A stretch of 64,000 nucleotides of DNA from Natronosalvus amylolyticus (GTDB lineage Archaea > Halobacteriota > Halobacteria > Halobacteriales > Natrialbaceae). Below are positions 42,051-50,083 of this stretch, piece by piece. Position 1 is the first letter of the stretch. Every line of letters begins with the position of its first letter. The position numbers and the translations under genes are program-made. The stretch is from assembly GCF_024298845.1 (NCBI RefSeq), contig NZ_CP101156.1:3459615-3523614 (forward strand). Direction: 5' to 3'. Below the pieces are notes generated by a model. The model ran no database searches. It saw nothing but the letters and a program-made list of their open reading frames with translations, and had not been told where the DNA came from.

Positions 42051-42830
42051 TCAACTCTCGAGCACTTCGTAGGTGACGTCACCATCACGCAACACATCAG
42101 TTACGCGGCCGACGGCGTCAGTCGTGGCGACGACGGCCACGTCGAGTCCACGTTCGGCTGCCGCAGCAGCGACGTTGCCGACGGCGAAGGTGGTTGCGGG
42201 CTCGATGTCGGTTTGCCGGAGGGCGACGACCGCTTCGACGCCCGTCGCGAGGACGAGGTCGGCGTCGCGACAGCCAGCGGCGAGGTCGGAACTCGAGACG
42301 GCATCGCTCCCGCCGGCGCGAACGGCGGGGACCTGCCAGACCGTGACGGCGCCCGGCTCGAGGTCGATGACGCCCTGAAAGTTCGTCACGCCGACGTCCT
42401 CGTCGGCCTGGGCGCCGGTCATCGCGACGCCCGTTGCGGGGCCCGCCGTGCCGGGCGTTGCGTGTAACAGGCCGTCTTCGAGGGTAACCGACACCGGATC
42501 TCCGGCCTCGAGTGGGGCGGTGGCGATGGCGGCGTCTTCGCCCATCGCACCGAGGACGTCTTCGGTGACGTGGTTGGCAAAGCGACTGACGTCGTCGGCA
42601 GCCTGAAACAGCCAGTCGACGCCCTCGTTGGTGACTCGATACCGTGATCGGCCCTGTTTTTCGACGTAGCCGTCCTCGACGAGTTCGCGAATGTACTCGC
42701 TGACGGCCTGACTCGTGACGCCGACTTCGTCAGCGATTTCGCCCTGGCTCACTGCCGGTTGTCGATGGGCAATTTCGGTGAGGATGCGAAAGCGCGTTGC
42801 CTCGCGTTTGTTGTCGAGGACGTCGACCAT
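42051..42830 (-). CDS. winged-helix regulator with C-terminal ligand-like domain
   Basis: A 259-residue protein. A MarR/TrmB-like winged helix fills residues 1-75 (T-R-F-R-I-L-T-E-I-A; Q-G-E-I-A-D-E-V-G-V-T-S-Q-A-V-S-E-Y). The rest (80-259) is a Gly/Ala/Asp-rich alpha/beta domain with repeated V-A-V-V-like strands (L-D-V-A-V-V-A-T-T-D-A-V-G-R), possibly nucleotide- or metabolite-binding. It is conserved in haloarchaea but not functionally known. It ends close to the J-domain gene and is convergent with it. Confidence 0.75.
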   Translation of the reverse strand: MVDVLDNKREATRFRILTEIAHRQPAVSQGEIADEVGVTSQAVSEYIRELVEDGYVEKQGRSRYRVTNEGVDWLFQAADDVSRFANHVTEDVLGAMGEDAAIATAPLEAGDPVSVTLEDGLLHATPGTAGPATGVAMTGAQADEDVGVTNFQGVIDLEPGAVTVWQVPAVRAGGSDAVSSSDLAAGCRDADLVLATGVEAVVALRQTDIEPATTFAVGNVAAAAAERGLDVAVVATTDAVGRVTDVLRDGDVTYEVLES

Positions 42831-42947
42831 AGGTGACAGTTTACCCGACGTCGTAAAAAGTCACGCGGTCCCGGTAGATGGGCGGTCGTGTACGACCGAC
42901 ACACAGCGTCAGGTTGATACCGACCGAGTACATCAATTCGTCTGACT

Positions 42948-43961
42948 ATGTCTTCGCCTCGGTCACTGGCACTCGACGCCGGCGCTTCCGTCGGTACCTC
43001 GAGTGTCGTCCCGGGATTTCTCGCTTCCGTCTCGGTCGCCGACGTCCTCGCGTGGGTTTCGATAGCGGGATTCGTGGCTGCGCTGGTTTTCAGTTGGCAA
43101 CAGCGCAGTGACCTCGCTCGACACGTTGGCTCGGGTTCGTGGGTTCTGTTCGGGTTGTTCTGGTTGACCATGGTGCCGTACTACTATACTGACGCCCAGA
43201 GTCCGATTCAGACCGTACTGAGCCTAGTTGCGTTGCCATTGTGCGCGTATACTGGTTATCTGCTGTACAACGGACGACTTTCCTTGCTCACTCTCACCAA
43301 GGCTGTCGCAATTATGGGCATGATATATCTCCCAGTGGAGACGATTCCGTTCGTCCGCCAGTGGCTGATCGAAACGACGGCCGCACAGGCACACTTCGGG
43401 ATGGAACTGCTCGGGTACAGCCCCGGTATCAACGAGGGAGCAAACGGCTACCAGAGTCGCTTCGATTTCGATCCCGATGAGACCGTCACCGGTCGAACGA
43501 CCTACATCGTGCTCGCCTGTACCGGCATCGGGAGCATGGCTATTTTCGGCGGTCTGATCGCCTCGGTGAAAGCCCCGCTCAAACGCAAGGTGACCGCCTT
43601 CGCGTTGGCCGTCGGCGTCATCTGGTTCCTGAACTTCCTGCGTAACGTGTTCATCGCCATTGCCTCGCCCTACGGCTGGTTCCAGTACGACTCGCTGATC
43701 TACATCACGACGACGTTCATGGGTGCCCCTGAGAATCGCACTTCCTTCCTGGTTGCCCACAACTTCATCGCCCAGTCGCTCTCGATCGTCGCCCTCGTCG
43801 GTATCACCTATCTGGTCATCAAAATCCTCCCCGAAATTCTGGGCCCGCTCGAGGAAGCGCTGTTCGTCATCACCGGCAACGAGTACGACCTGTACGACGC
43901 GCTGGCCGACCTCGATGGCACACCCGTAAGCGAGGAAGCGGTCAACCCCGGTGATGACTGA
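42948..43961 (+). CDS. artA: archaeosortase A
   Basis: A 337-residue polytopic membrane protein of the exosortase/archaeosortase fold, which cleaves PGF-CTERM tails of secreted proteins such as the S-layer glycoprotein and links them to lipid. The catalytic Cys191 lies in V-L-A-C-T-G-I-G-S, Arg232 in N-F-L-R-N-V-F, and a third residue, His271, in V-A-H-N-F. About eight membrane helices are visible, plus a charged C-terminal tail. The next gene starts eight bases before its stop. No PGF-CTERM substrate gene is in this window. Confidence 0.93.
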   Translation: MSSPRSLALDAGASVGTSSVVPGFLASVSVADVLAWVSIAGFVAALVFSWQQRSDLARHVGSGSWVLFGLFWLTMVPYYYTDAQSPIQTVLSLVALPLCAYTGYLLYNGRLSLLTLTKAVAIMGMIYLPVETIPFVRQWLIETTAAQAHFGMELLGYSPGINEGANGYQSRFDFDPDETVTGRTTYIVLACTGIGSMAIFGGLIASVKAPLKRKVTAFALAVGVIWFLNFLRNVFIAIASPYGWFQYDSLIYITTTFMGAPENRTSFLVAHNFIAQSLSIVALVGITYLVIKILPEILGPLEEALFVITGNEYDLYDALADLDGTPVSEEAVNPGDD

Positions 43962-44769
43962 GGACGACCACCCGATCGAAACCACCGACTACCGGCCACC
44001 AAACCTCGAGAGCCACTCGATAACGCTCCTCGAGCGAGCACTCTACCTCCAACGGAGCGACACGCTCGTCGTTTCTGACCTCCACCTCGGGCGCGGAGCG
44101 GCCTCGAACGTCGATGCACCGGTCGACGACGACGGGGACACGCTCGCTCGCCTCGAATCGCTCGTCTCCCTCACCGAACCCGAAACCGTGGTCGTCGCTG
44201 GCGACTGCTTACACGCCTTCTCGACGCTCCCCCGTGGGGTCGACTGGAGCGTCACCCGTCTCGAACGACTGGTCGCTGACGCGGACGCCGACCTGGTGAT
44301 TACCCCGGGCAACCACGATGGGATGCTCGAGTCGGTGTACGATGGACCTCGCCCCAAGCTGTATCGGCCAGGACCCGGGACAGTGGTCTGTCACGGCCAC
44401 GAACGTCCCGAACTCGAGGACAAGGTGGATGAAAGGCTCGGTCTCAGGGACGAACAGCAGGCACCCGAGTTCTCGAGCGAACGACCGGCTCTGTATATCG
44501 TCGGCCACGACCATCCGGCCCTCTCGATTGGTGGCCGAAAACGACCCTGTCTGCTGTTCGGCCCTGGTTGTGTGGACGGTGCAGATGTCCTGATGCTCCC
44601 GGCGTTTACGAAAAGTGCCGCGGGGATGACGGTCAACCGACTCCGCGGGTCGGACTTTCAGTGTCCGCTGGTCTCGAACCCAGACCGGTGGTATCCGGGC
44701 GTATACGACTCGAGACTCGCGGCGGTGCGATGGTTTCCGCCACTCGGGCAGTGTCGCTCGCTGCTTTGA
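43954..44769 (+). CDS. metallophosphoesterase
   Basis: A 271-residue calcineurin-like phosphoesterase. The metal motifs are in order: V-V-S-D-L-H-L-G-R near 40, V-V-A-G-D-C-L-H near 80, T-P-G-N-H-D-G near 113, V-C-H-G-H near 145 and Y-I-V-G-H-D-H-P near 180. The substrate (nucleotide, phospholipid or nucleic acid) is unknown. The overlap with artA by eight bases suggests co-expression, and a role in the lipid-linked sortase pathway is an open possibility. A GTG three bases earlier could also start it. Confidence 0.88.
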   Translation: MTEDDHPIETTDYRPPNLESHSITLLERALYLQRSDTLVVSDLHLGRGAASNVDAPVDDDGDTLARLESLVSLTEPETVVVAGDCLHAFSTLPRGVDWSVTRLERLVADADADLVITPGNHDGMLESVYDGPRPKLYRPGPGTVVCHGHERPELEDKVDERLGLRDEQQAPEFSSERPALYIVGHDHPALSIGGRKRPCLLFGPGCVDGADVLMLPAFTKSAAGMTVNRLRGSDFQCPLVSNPDRWYPGVYDSRLAAVRWFPPLGQCRSLL

Positions 44770-44775
44770 ACTGGC

Positions 44776-46146
44776 TCACCGTGAGACGTCTTCGAGCACC
44801 GCCTTCGCCGCCTGCCGACCGCTCTCGAGTGCACCCTGAATCGACGACCACCGGGTGTAATCGCCCGCGAGGTAGACCGAATCACCTGGGTCACGCGGGC
44901 CGGGAAGCGTCTCGTGGACGCCCGGTGGCTGGGCAAACTGGGCGAAGGGAATACGTGCGGTGTGAAGCATCTCGAGGTCGTCGAAGCGCCGCTCGGGGTA
45001 CCACGACTGGAGTGCCGCTCGGGTACGCTCGCGGAGTTGGGCCGCGTCGGTCTCGAGGTCACCGAGATACGTCGCGCTCACCAGTGAGGCATCTTCGGGT
45101 GCGTACGAAGGTGTGACGTCAGTGTGTGGCGTGACGTGATTCGGCCCGTCGTCGTCGGCTGCGTTCAACAGCAGGCGCTTTCCGGTATCGAGCGTCGTCC
45201 CCGCCGGCAGTCGGTAGTACTGGGTGACACAGCCGGGCCCGTCGGTCGGAATCGACTCGAGTCCGGCCAGTTCGCTCGCCGTCGGCGGGTCGGTGGCAAC
45301 GACAGCAGCGTCGAACGACTGGGTGTCTGTCGTCGTCTCGTCGCCACGCTCGAGGGTCAGTTCGACGCGTCCATCGTCGGTTCCCGTGACGGCGGTAACG
45401 GTCGTCTCGAGTTCGATCTGAGCGCCGGCCCGTCGCGCATTGGCCGCCAACTGCGCGGGAATCGCTCCCATTCCGTTTGCGGGGACTGCAATCGATCCCT
45501 CCGAGAGTGTTCGGAACGTGTACTCGAAGACCCGACTCGAGGTCGACAGACTCCGGTCGAGCGTAATCCCACCGTAGAACGGGGCGGCAAAGCGGTCGAT
45601 GAACCGGTCGGAGAAGCCCGATTCTCGGAGGTAGCTCTCGATGCTGGTGTCGGTCTCGCCCTCTCGAGCGCCGGATTCACTCGAGGTGGCTTCAGCCACC
45701 GACCTGCCGCCGTCCGCGCTCGAGAACGGGAAAATCGATTCCAGATCGCGGGCGGCCAGGTTCCGGCGCAGTTTGAGTACTGCGAGTTTGTCGCCAATGG
45801 TGACGTCTCGATTGAGCAGTGTGGCCGGGAGCGCCCGCGGCTCTCGAAGCGGGTCCGCAAGCGTCGAGCGATGGCCGTCTCGAGCGATCACCGCACCCGG
45901 CGAGAAGGGTTTGAGATCCAGAGCCTCGAGGTCGAGTTCGGCACGAACGGCGGGATAGGCCGTAAACAGGACCTGGAACCCACGGTCGAACCGGAATCCG
46001 TCCTCGACGGTAGTCCTGACGCGGCCGCCGACTTCCGCGGCCCGTTCGTACAGCGTGACCTCGAGGCCACCGGCGGCGAGGTGGCGGGCCGTCACGAGGC
46101 CGGCCAGCCCCCCTCCGACGACCGCAACGGTCGGTGTCTGTGTCAT
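44776..46146 (-). CDS. FAD-dependent amine/protoporphyrinogen-oxidase-like oxidoreductase
   Basis: A 456-residue flavoprotein. The dinucleotide-binding motif V-A-V-V-G-G-G-L-A-G-L-V-T-A-R-H-L near residue 7 is followed by the second flavin motif V-G-G-R-V-R-T. The closing FAD segment is V-Y-L-A-G-D-Y-T-R-W-S-S-I-Q-G-A-L-E-S-G. The overall plan is that of protoporphyrinogen oxidase and carotenoid desaturases. The substrate is not evident. It converges with the phosphoesterase gene six bases away. Confidence 0.88.
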   Translation of the reverse strand: MTQTPTVAVVGGGLAGLVTARHLAAGGLEVTLYERAAEVGGRVRTTVEDGFRFDRGFQVLFTAYPAVRAELDLEALDLKPFSPGAVIARDGHRSTLADPLREPRALPATLLNRDVTIGDKLAVLKLRRNLAARDLESIFPFSSADGGRSVAEATSSESGAREGETDTSIESYLRESGFSDRFIDRFAAPFYGGITLDRSLSTSSRVFEYTFRTLSEGSIAVPANGMGAIPAQLAANARRAGAQIELETTVTAVTGTDDGRVELTLERGDETTTDTQSFDAAVVATDPPTASELAGLESIPTDGPGCVTQYYRLPAGTTLDTGKRLLLNAADDDGPNHVTPHTDVTPSYAPEDASLVSATYLGDLETDAAQLRERTRAALQSWYPERRFDDLEMLHTARIPFAQFAQPPGVHETLPGPRDPGDSVYLAGDYTRWSSIQGALESGRQAAKAVLEDVSR

Positions 46147-46233
46147 ACCGGCCGTTCGGTCTCCTGCTACAAATGGTTCGACCCCTCGGCAACCGATTCG
46201 TCGATTCCCAACACGTGCGAGACACTGATTTTG

Positions 46234-46274
46234 GTAGTATTTAGATAGTGAATACTACACATTGTGTATTAAAG
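46234..46274. promoter_or_regulatory. divergent promoter with GTAGTATT/AATACTAC operator-like dyad
   Basis: GTAGTATT at 46234-46241 and AATACTAC at 46251-46258 are perfect complements nine bases apart. GTATTAAAG at 46266-46274 looks like a rightward TATA box. The site lies between the flavoprotein gene (leftward) and threonine synthase (rightward) and could control both. If the TATA box is used, threonine synthase mRNA has a leader of about 110 bases, unusual among the largely leaderless genes here. Confidence 0.5.
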
Positions 46275-46406
46275 GTTGAATACCGCTCCATAGTGACAGG
46301 CGTGTGTGCAGAGGTAGCCGAGTGACTCCTGGCGGTTCGTCTGGAGCGACAGTCTTTCGCGGGCGTGATGAACAGCGATTTGGTGCCGGCCTCCCACACC
46401 TCGAGT

Positions 46407-47600
46407 ATGGAGACGACCGACGCGTTCGCCGGCCTCGAGTGTATCGACTGTGGCGAGACGTTCGACGCCGAGACAGGAACCCATCGGTGTGACGCCTGTG
46501 GTGGCATTCTGGACCCGACCTACGACTACGACGCCATCGACCTCGAGCGGGCGGACCTCGAGTCGCGACCGTTCGACTCGATGTGGCGCTACGAGGAACT
46601 GTTGCCGTTCACGCGCGAGTCGGCGGTGACGATGGACGAAGGGGCCACGCCGCTGGTCGACTGCTCGAAACTCGCCGACCAGCTCGGCGTCGACCGCGTC
46701 GTGTTCAAAGACGAAGGGCGAAACCCGACGGGGACGTTCAAAGACCGCGGCCAGACCGTCGCGGTAACCGCGGCGAGCCAGCACGGCGCGAGTGACGTCG
46801 CCCTCGCTTCGGCCGGGAACGCCGGTCAGGCGGCCGCAGCCTACGCCGGACGCGCCGATATCGATTCACACGTCTTCTTGCCCGCTCGAGCCGGCTTCAC
46901 GAACAAGGCGATGGTCAACGTCCACGGCGGCGACATGACCGTCGTCGGTGGGCGAATCGGCGACGCCGGCGCGGCCTACGACGACGCGATGGCCGAACAC
47001 GACGACTGGTACTCGGTGAAAACCTTCGTTACGCCCTACCGCCACGAGGGCAAGAAGACGATGCTCTACGAGATTATCGAGCAACTCGACTGGGAGGTTC
47101 CGGACGCCATCGTCTATCCGACCGGCGGCGGGGTCGGCATCGTCGGCATGTACAAGGCCGCCCGCGAGTTCGAGCAGCTGGGCCTGATCGACGAGATTCC
47201 GGCCTTCTACGCCGCACAGGCCACGGGGTGTCAGCCAATCGTCGAGGCCTTCGAGGCCGGAAAGAACCGGCACGACCCAGTCGAATACCCCGACACGATC
47301 TGTGGCGGCATCGAAATTCCCGACCCTGGCGCGAGCCCGTGGATCCTCGAGGCCCTCCGCGAGAGCGACGGTGGGGCGGTGGCGACCGACGACGAGGAAA
47401 TCCTCGAGGCGGCAATCGCCGTCGCCAAGGGTGAGGGCCTCGAGATGGCACCGACCTGTGCTGCAGCAGCCAGCGGGGCCTGGGAACTCGGTGATAGTGG
47501 AGAGTTCGACGAGGACGCGACCGTCGTTATTCTCAATACCGGAACGGGGAACAAGGACGCAGACGTCCTTCGCAGTCACCTGATGGGGAAAGGTATCTGA
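46407..47600 (+). CDS. thrC: threonine synthase
   Basis: A 397-residue PLP enzyme that makes threonine from O-phosphohomoserine. An N-terminal zinc ribbon (C-I-D-C-G; C-D-A-C-G-G) is followed by the PLP Lys in T-G-T-F-K-D-R-G, the Asn in S-A-G-N-A-G-Q-A, the phosphate loop P-T-G-G-G-V-G-I-V-G and the final N-T-G-T-G-N-K-D. The start M-E-T-T-D at 46407 was chosen because the preceding 14 residues from 46365 are unlike family members. Confidence 0.93.
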   Translation: METTDAFAGLECIDCGETFDAETGTHRCDACGGILDPTYDYDAIDLERADLESRPFDSMWRYEELLPFTRESAVTMDEGATPLVDCSKLADQLGVDRVVFKDEGRNPTGTFKDRGQTVAVTAASQHGASDVALASAGNAGQAAAAYAGRADIDSHVFLPARAGFTNKAMVNVHGGDMTVVGGRIGDAGAAYDDAMAEHDDWYSVKTFVTPYRHEGKKTMLYEIIEQLDWEVPDAIVYPTGGGVGIVGMYKAAREFEQLGLIDEIPAFYAAQATGCQPIVEAFEAGKNRHDPVEYPDTICGGIEIPDPGASPWILEALRESDGGAVATDDEEILEAAIAVAKGEGLEMAPTCAAAASGAWELGDSGEFDEDATVVILNTGTGNKDADVLRSHLMGKGI

Positions 47601-47775
47601 ACGCATACGCAGTCGCTCGAGGGCTGCGCCATCCGCCTCGCCGGTTTTCGACTGGCTGGCGCTTAAACCCCAGCCGGGAAGACGCATCTGGGGGTCTCGA
47701 CTGTGCTGCCTACGAGTCTCCCCTCTCAGTTGTAACAGAAACGAGGCCGTGGCCACGAGTACCGTACGCGTCGGT

Positions 47776-48072
47776 TCAATCCACGTACAGCGAGTACGCG
47801 ATTACGCCGAAGCCGACGAGGACGAGTAGACTTTCGATCAAAATCCCCGTCTCGAGCGTGACCTCGAGAATTTCGTACAACACGCCCGCGAGGACGAATC
47901 CGAGCGTCACGAGACCGAATCCGAGCGTCAACAGCCCCAGTTCGCGTCGTCGCGTGCGTCGATAGGCCTTCAACGCGAAGTAGGTAATCGAGCCGCCGAC
48001 GACGAGGATCAGCGTTTTGACGATAGCCAGTGCAATCGTCACTTCCGTCGCTGCAGCAGTGTGTGGGCTCAT
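47776..48072 (-). CDS. small three-helix membrane protein paired with a winged-helix regulator
   Basis: A 98-residue protein with three hydrophobic helices (residues about 12-32, 45-65 and 75-95) and a basic loop R-R-T-R-R-R-E after the first. Its start overlaps the stop of the regulator gene by ATGA, so the two are made together. Haloarchaea have many such pairs of a winged-helix protein with a small membrane protein (DUF7521 type in my recollection), possibly a membrane-tethered sensory unit. Function unknown. Confidence 0.75.
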   Translation of the reverse strand: MSPHTAAATEVTIALAIVKTLILVVGGSITYFALKAYRRTRRRELGLLTLGFGLVTLGFVLAGVLYEILEVTLETGILIESLLVLVGFGVIAYSLYVD

Positions 48073-48446
48073 ACTTCCTCTCGCACCTCCGACCAGAGAC
48101 TCGCCAGTCGTTCGTCAGTCGTCTGTGGCGGTCGATCGATCGCCACGGTCAGCTCGTTTTCCTCGTCTAGCTGTAACGAAATCTCTTCGAAGGCAATCGC
48201 ATACTTGCTCGCGTGGTGGCCGTCACGGCGTATCTCGGTCGACTCCTCGAGTAGCGTCGACTCGGTCAACAGATCCAGCTTGCGATACAGCGTCGATTGG
48301 GGGATGTCACAGCTCGTTTTGAGTTCAGAAGCCGTCATAGGTTCCTCGAGATTCCGGATAATTTCCCGACAGTCTGGGTCGTCGAGAGCGGCACAGATGT
48401 CCTTGGCCGTCGGCAGCGATTCTGTGGCGGTCGGGTCCCGGACCAT
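48069..48446 (-). CDS. winged-helix regulator (ArsR-like) of a regulator/membrane protein pair
   Basis: A 125-residue protein. The winged helix covers 10-90: D-P-D-C-R-E-I-I-R-N-L, then P-M-T-A-S-E-L-K-T-S-C-D-I-P-Q-S-T-L-Y-R as recognition helix, and a wing with H-H-A-S-K-Y-A-I. The tail is acidic. It is co-translated with the small membrane protein downstream. Confidence 0.8.
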   Translation of the reverse strand: MVRDPTATESLPTAKDICAALDDPDCREIIRNLEEPMTASELKTSCDIPQSTLYRKLDLLTESTLLEESTEIRRDGHHASKYAIAFEEISLQLDEENELTVAIDRPPQTTDERLASLWSEVREEV

Positions 48447-48577
48447 TCAGCTATTTCTACTCACAAGAGGGGTTTAGTGCCATCGGTTTCGCCGGTTTTC
48501 CCCAGGTGAAACTGTTTCTTGATCGAGATCGAGCCGGTCTGGACGTGTTTTTTCTCGAGGTGATACGCTGTCACTCA

Positions 48578-48659
48578 GTGGCTTCTCGAACCTGTATTTG
48601 TGCGTGAAATCACGCAGTGCGGTTCGATTTCACTCACCGGTCGACGTTTGGGAAGGTAC
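48578..48659. repeat. dispersed palindromic repeat family B, copy 6
   Basis: GTGGCTTCTCGAACCTG and GTTTGGGAAGGTAC outer arms with inner GTGAAAT / ATTTCAC arms. It is directly followed by repeat C copy 2. The rest of 48447-48867 has no gene that I can support. Confidence 0.82.
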
Positions 48660-48661
48660 TC

Positions 48662-48745
48662 AGTACGCCGTCAAGCGTCCACGTGTGGGTCGAAGCCGAC
48701 AACTATCATCGGTTCGGCCCACACGGTCAGGCGTGACGAACTACT
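48662..48745. repeat. palindromic repeat family C, copy 2
   Basis: An 84-bp imperfect palindrome. The left arm runs from AGTACGCCGTCAAGCG to CGTGTGGGTCGAA, and the right arm from TTCGGCCCACACGG to GCGTGACGAACTACT, with a loop around ACAACTATCAT. The arm shares TCACGCCTGAACGTG-like sequence with 29387-29447. Both copies lie beside a family B element. Confidence 0.7.
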
Positions 48746-48867
48746 CAGGGCATCGTCACTGGGAGCGTTTCACGCCTCTCGCTGACGCCACTCGAGATCG
48801 AACGAACCGGTCCTGGTGACGGTGGAAAAACGACGGCCCAACGTGAGAAAACGAAACTGACCTCCGT

Positions 48868-50082
48868 TCAGTTCTCGAGTCGCTCTCGGATCAGCGTCTC
48901 GAGGTCCTCGCGCAGTTCGTCGACAGCGACTTCCTCGAGGACTGGCACGAAGAAGCCTTCGACGAGCATGTTGCGGGCCAGTCGTGGCGAGACCCCACGA
49001 GAAGTCATATACAACAGGTCCTCCTCGTCGATCTGGCCGACGGTCGCGGAGTGGCTGGCCTCCGTGTCGTGGTTGTTGATGATGAGCTTGGGGGAGGCGT
49101 CGGCTTCGCTCTCGTCACTCAGCATCAGGGTGTTTTCGCGCTGGTAGGAACTCGTGTCCCAGGCGTCACGGCCGACGTTCTGGACTCCTTCGTACACCGA
49201 GCGAGCGGTGTCGTCGGTGACGCCTCGGGTAACGAGGTCCGCCGTCGTGTGTTCGGCGCGGTGCCAGACCTTGACGTCGAGGTCGAAGTGCTGGTCGTTG
49301 TGGCCGAAGAACGCGCCGACGATCTGGGTCTCCGATGAGTCGCCAGCGAGCAGGGTCGAGGTTTCGGTTTTGGTTAGCTTCGTCCCGATGTTGCCTTCGA
49401 TCCAGTTGATCGTAGCGTAGGTATCTGTCTCGCCTCGTTTGGCGGTGAAACAGTAGGAATCTTCGTCGAGATTCTGGAGGCTACCGTACTGGACGTAGCT
49501 GTTCTCGCCGGCGGCGATTTCGACGATGCCGCTGTAGTACTGTTCGTCCTCGAGTGCCGTCCCAGTCGATTGGCGCTCGAGAATCGTGACCGACGAGGAT
49601 TCCTCGGTGATCACGAGCGTGTAGTTGAACAGCGAGCGGGAGTGCTGTTCGGTCCGGATGGTGACGTCTTCGGCGTCGACACCTTCGGGAACGTAGATGA
49701 CCGTTCCGGTGGTAAACAGGGCCGTCGAAAGCGCCGTCAGGTAGTTCTCCTGCGGATCGATGATGGAGCCGAAGTGCTCGCGAACGAGTTCTTCGTGTTC
49801 GGCGAGTGCGTCGCCCCACGAAAGCACGTCAACGTCCTCGGGACCGACCTGATCTTTGTCCTCTGCCGCGTTGAGCGGGTCGACAAACGCTTCGAAATCG
49901 AGGCCGTGGAGGTTCGTCCAGTCTCGACCCGGCGTGCGGATCACGTCCGGCATATCGAGCGTCTCGAGTGCCTCGAGTGCATCGAGACGCGTCTCGAGCA
50001 TCCACTCGGGTTCCTCGAGGTTCCCCGAGATTTCGCGTACCTGTGCGTCCGTTAGATTGGCGTGTACCTGTGTCGTGCTCAT
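48868..50082 (-). CDS. sufD: Fe-S cluster assembly protein SufD
   Basis: A 404-residue SufD of the SufBCD scaffold complex, which builds iron-sulfur clusters in the cytoplasm. The beta-helix core (G-D-S-S-E-T-Q-I-V-G-A-F; N-V-G-R-D-A-W-D-T) ends in the conserved N-N-H-D-T-E-A-S-H-S-A-T-V-G-Q-I-D and R-G-V-S-P-R-L-A-R. It starts one base after the sufB stop. Confidence 0.95.
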   Translation of the reverse strand: MSTTQVHANLTDAQVREISGNLEEPEWMLETRLDALEALETLDMPDVIRTPGRDWTNLHGLDFEAFVDPLNAAEDKDQVGPEDVDVLSWGDALAEHEELVREHFGSIIDPQENYLTALSTALFTTGTVIYVPEGVDAEDVTIRTEQHSRSLFNYTLVITEESSSVTILERQSTGTALEDEQYYSGIVEIAAGENSYVQYGSLQNLDEDSYCFTAKRGETDTYATINWIEGNIGTKLTKTETSTLLAGDSSETQIVGAFFGHNDQHFDLDVKVWHRAEHTTADLVTRGVTDDTARSVYEGVQNVGRDAWDTSSYQRENTLMLSDESEADASPKLIINNHDTEASHSATVGQIDEEDLLYMTSRGVSPRLARNMLVEGFFVPVLEEVAVDELREDLETLIRERLEN

Positions 50083-50083
50083 A

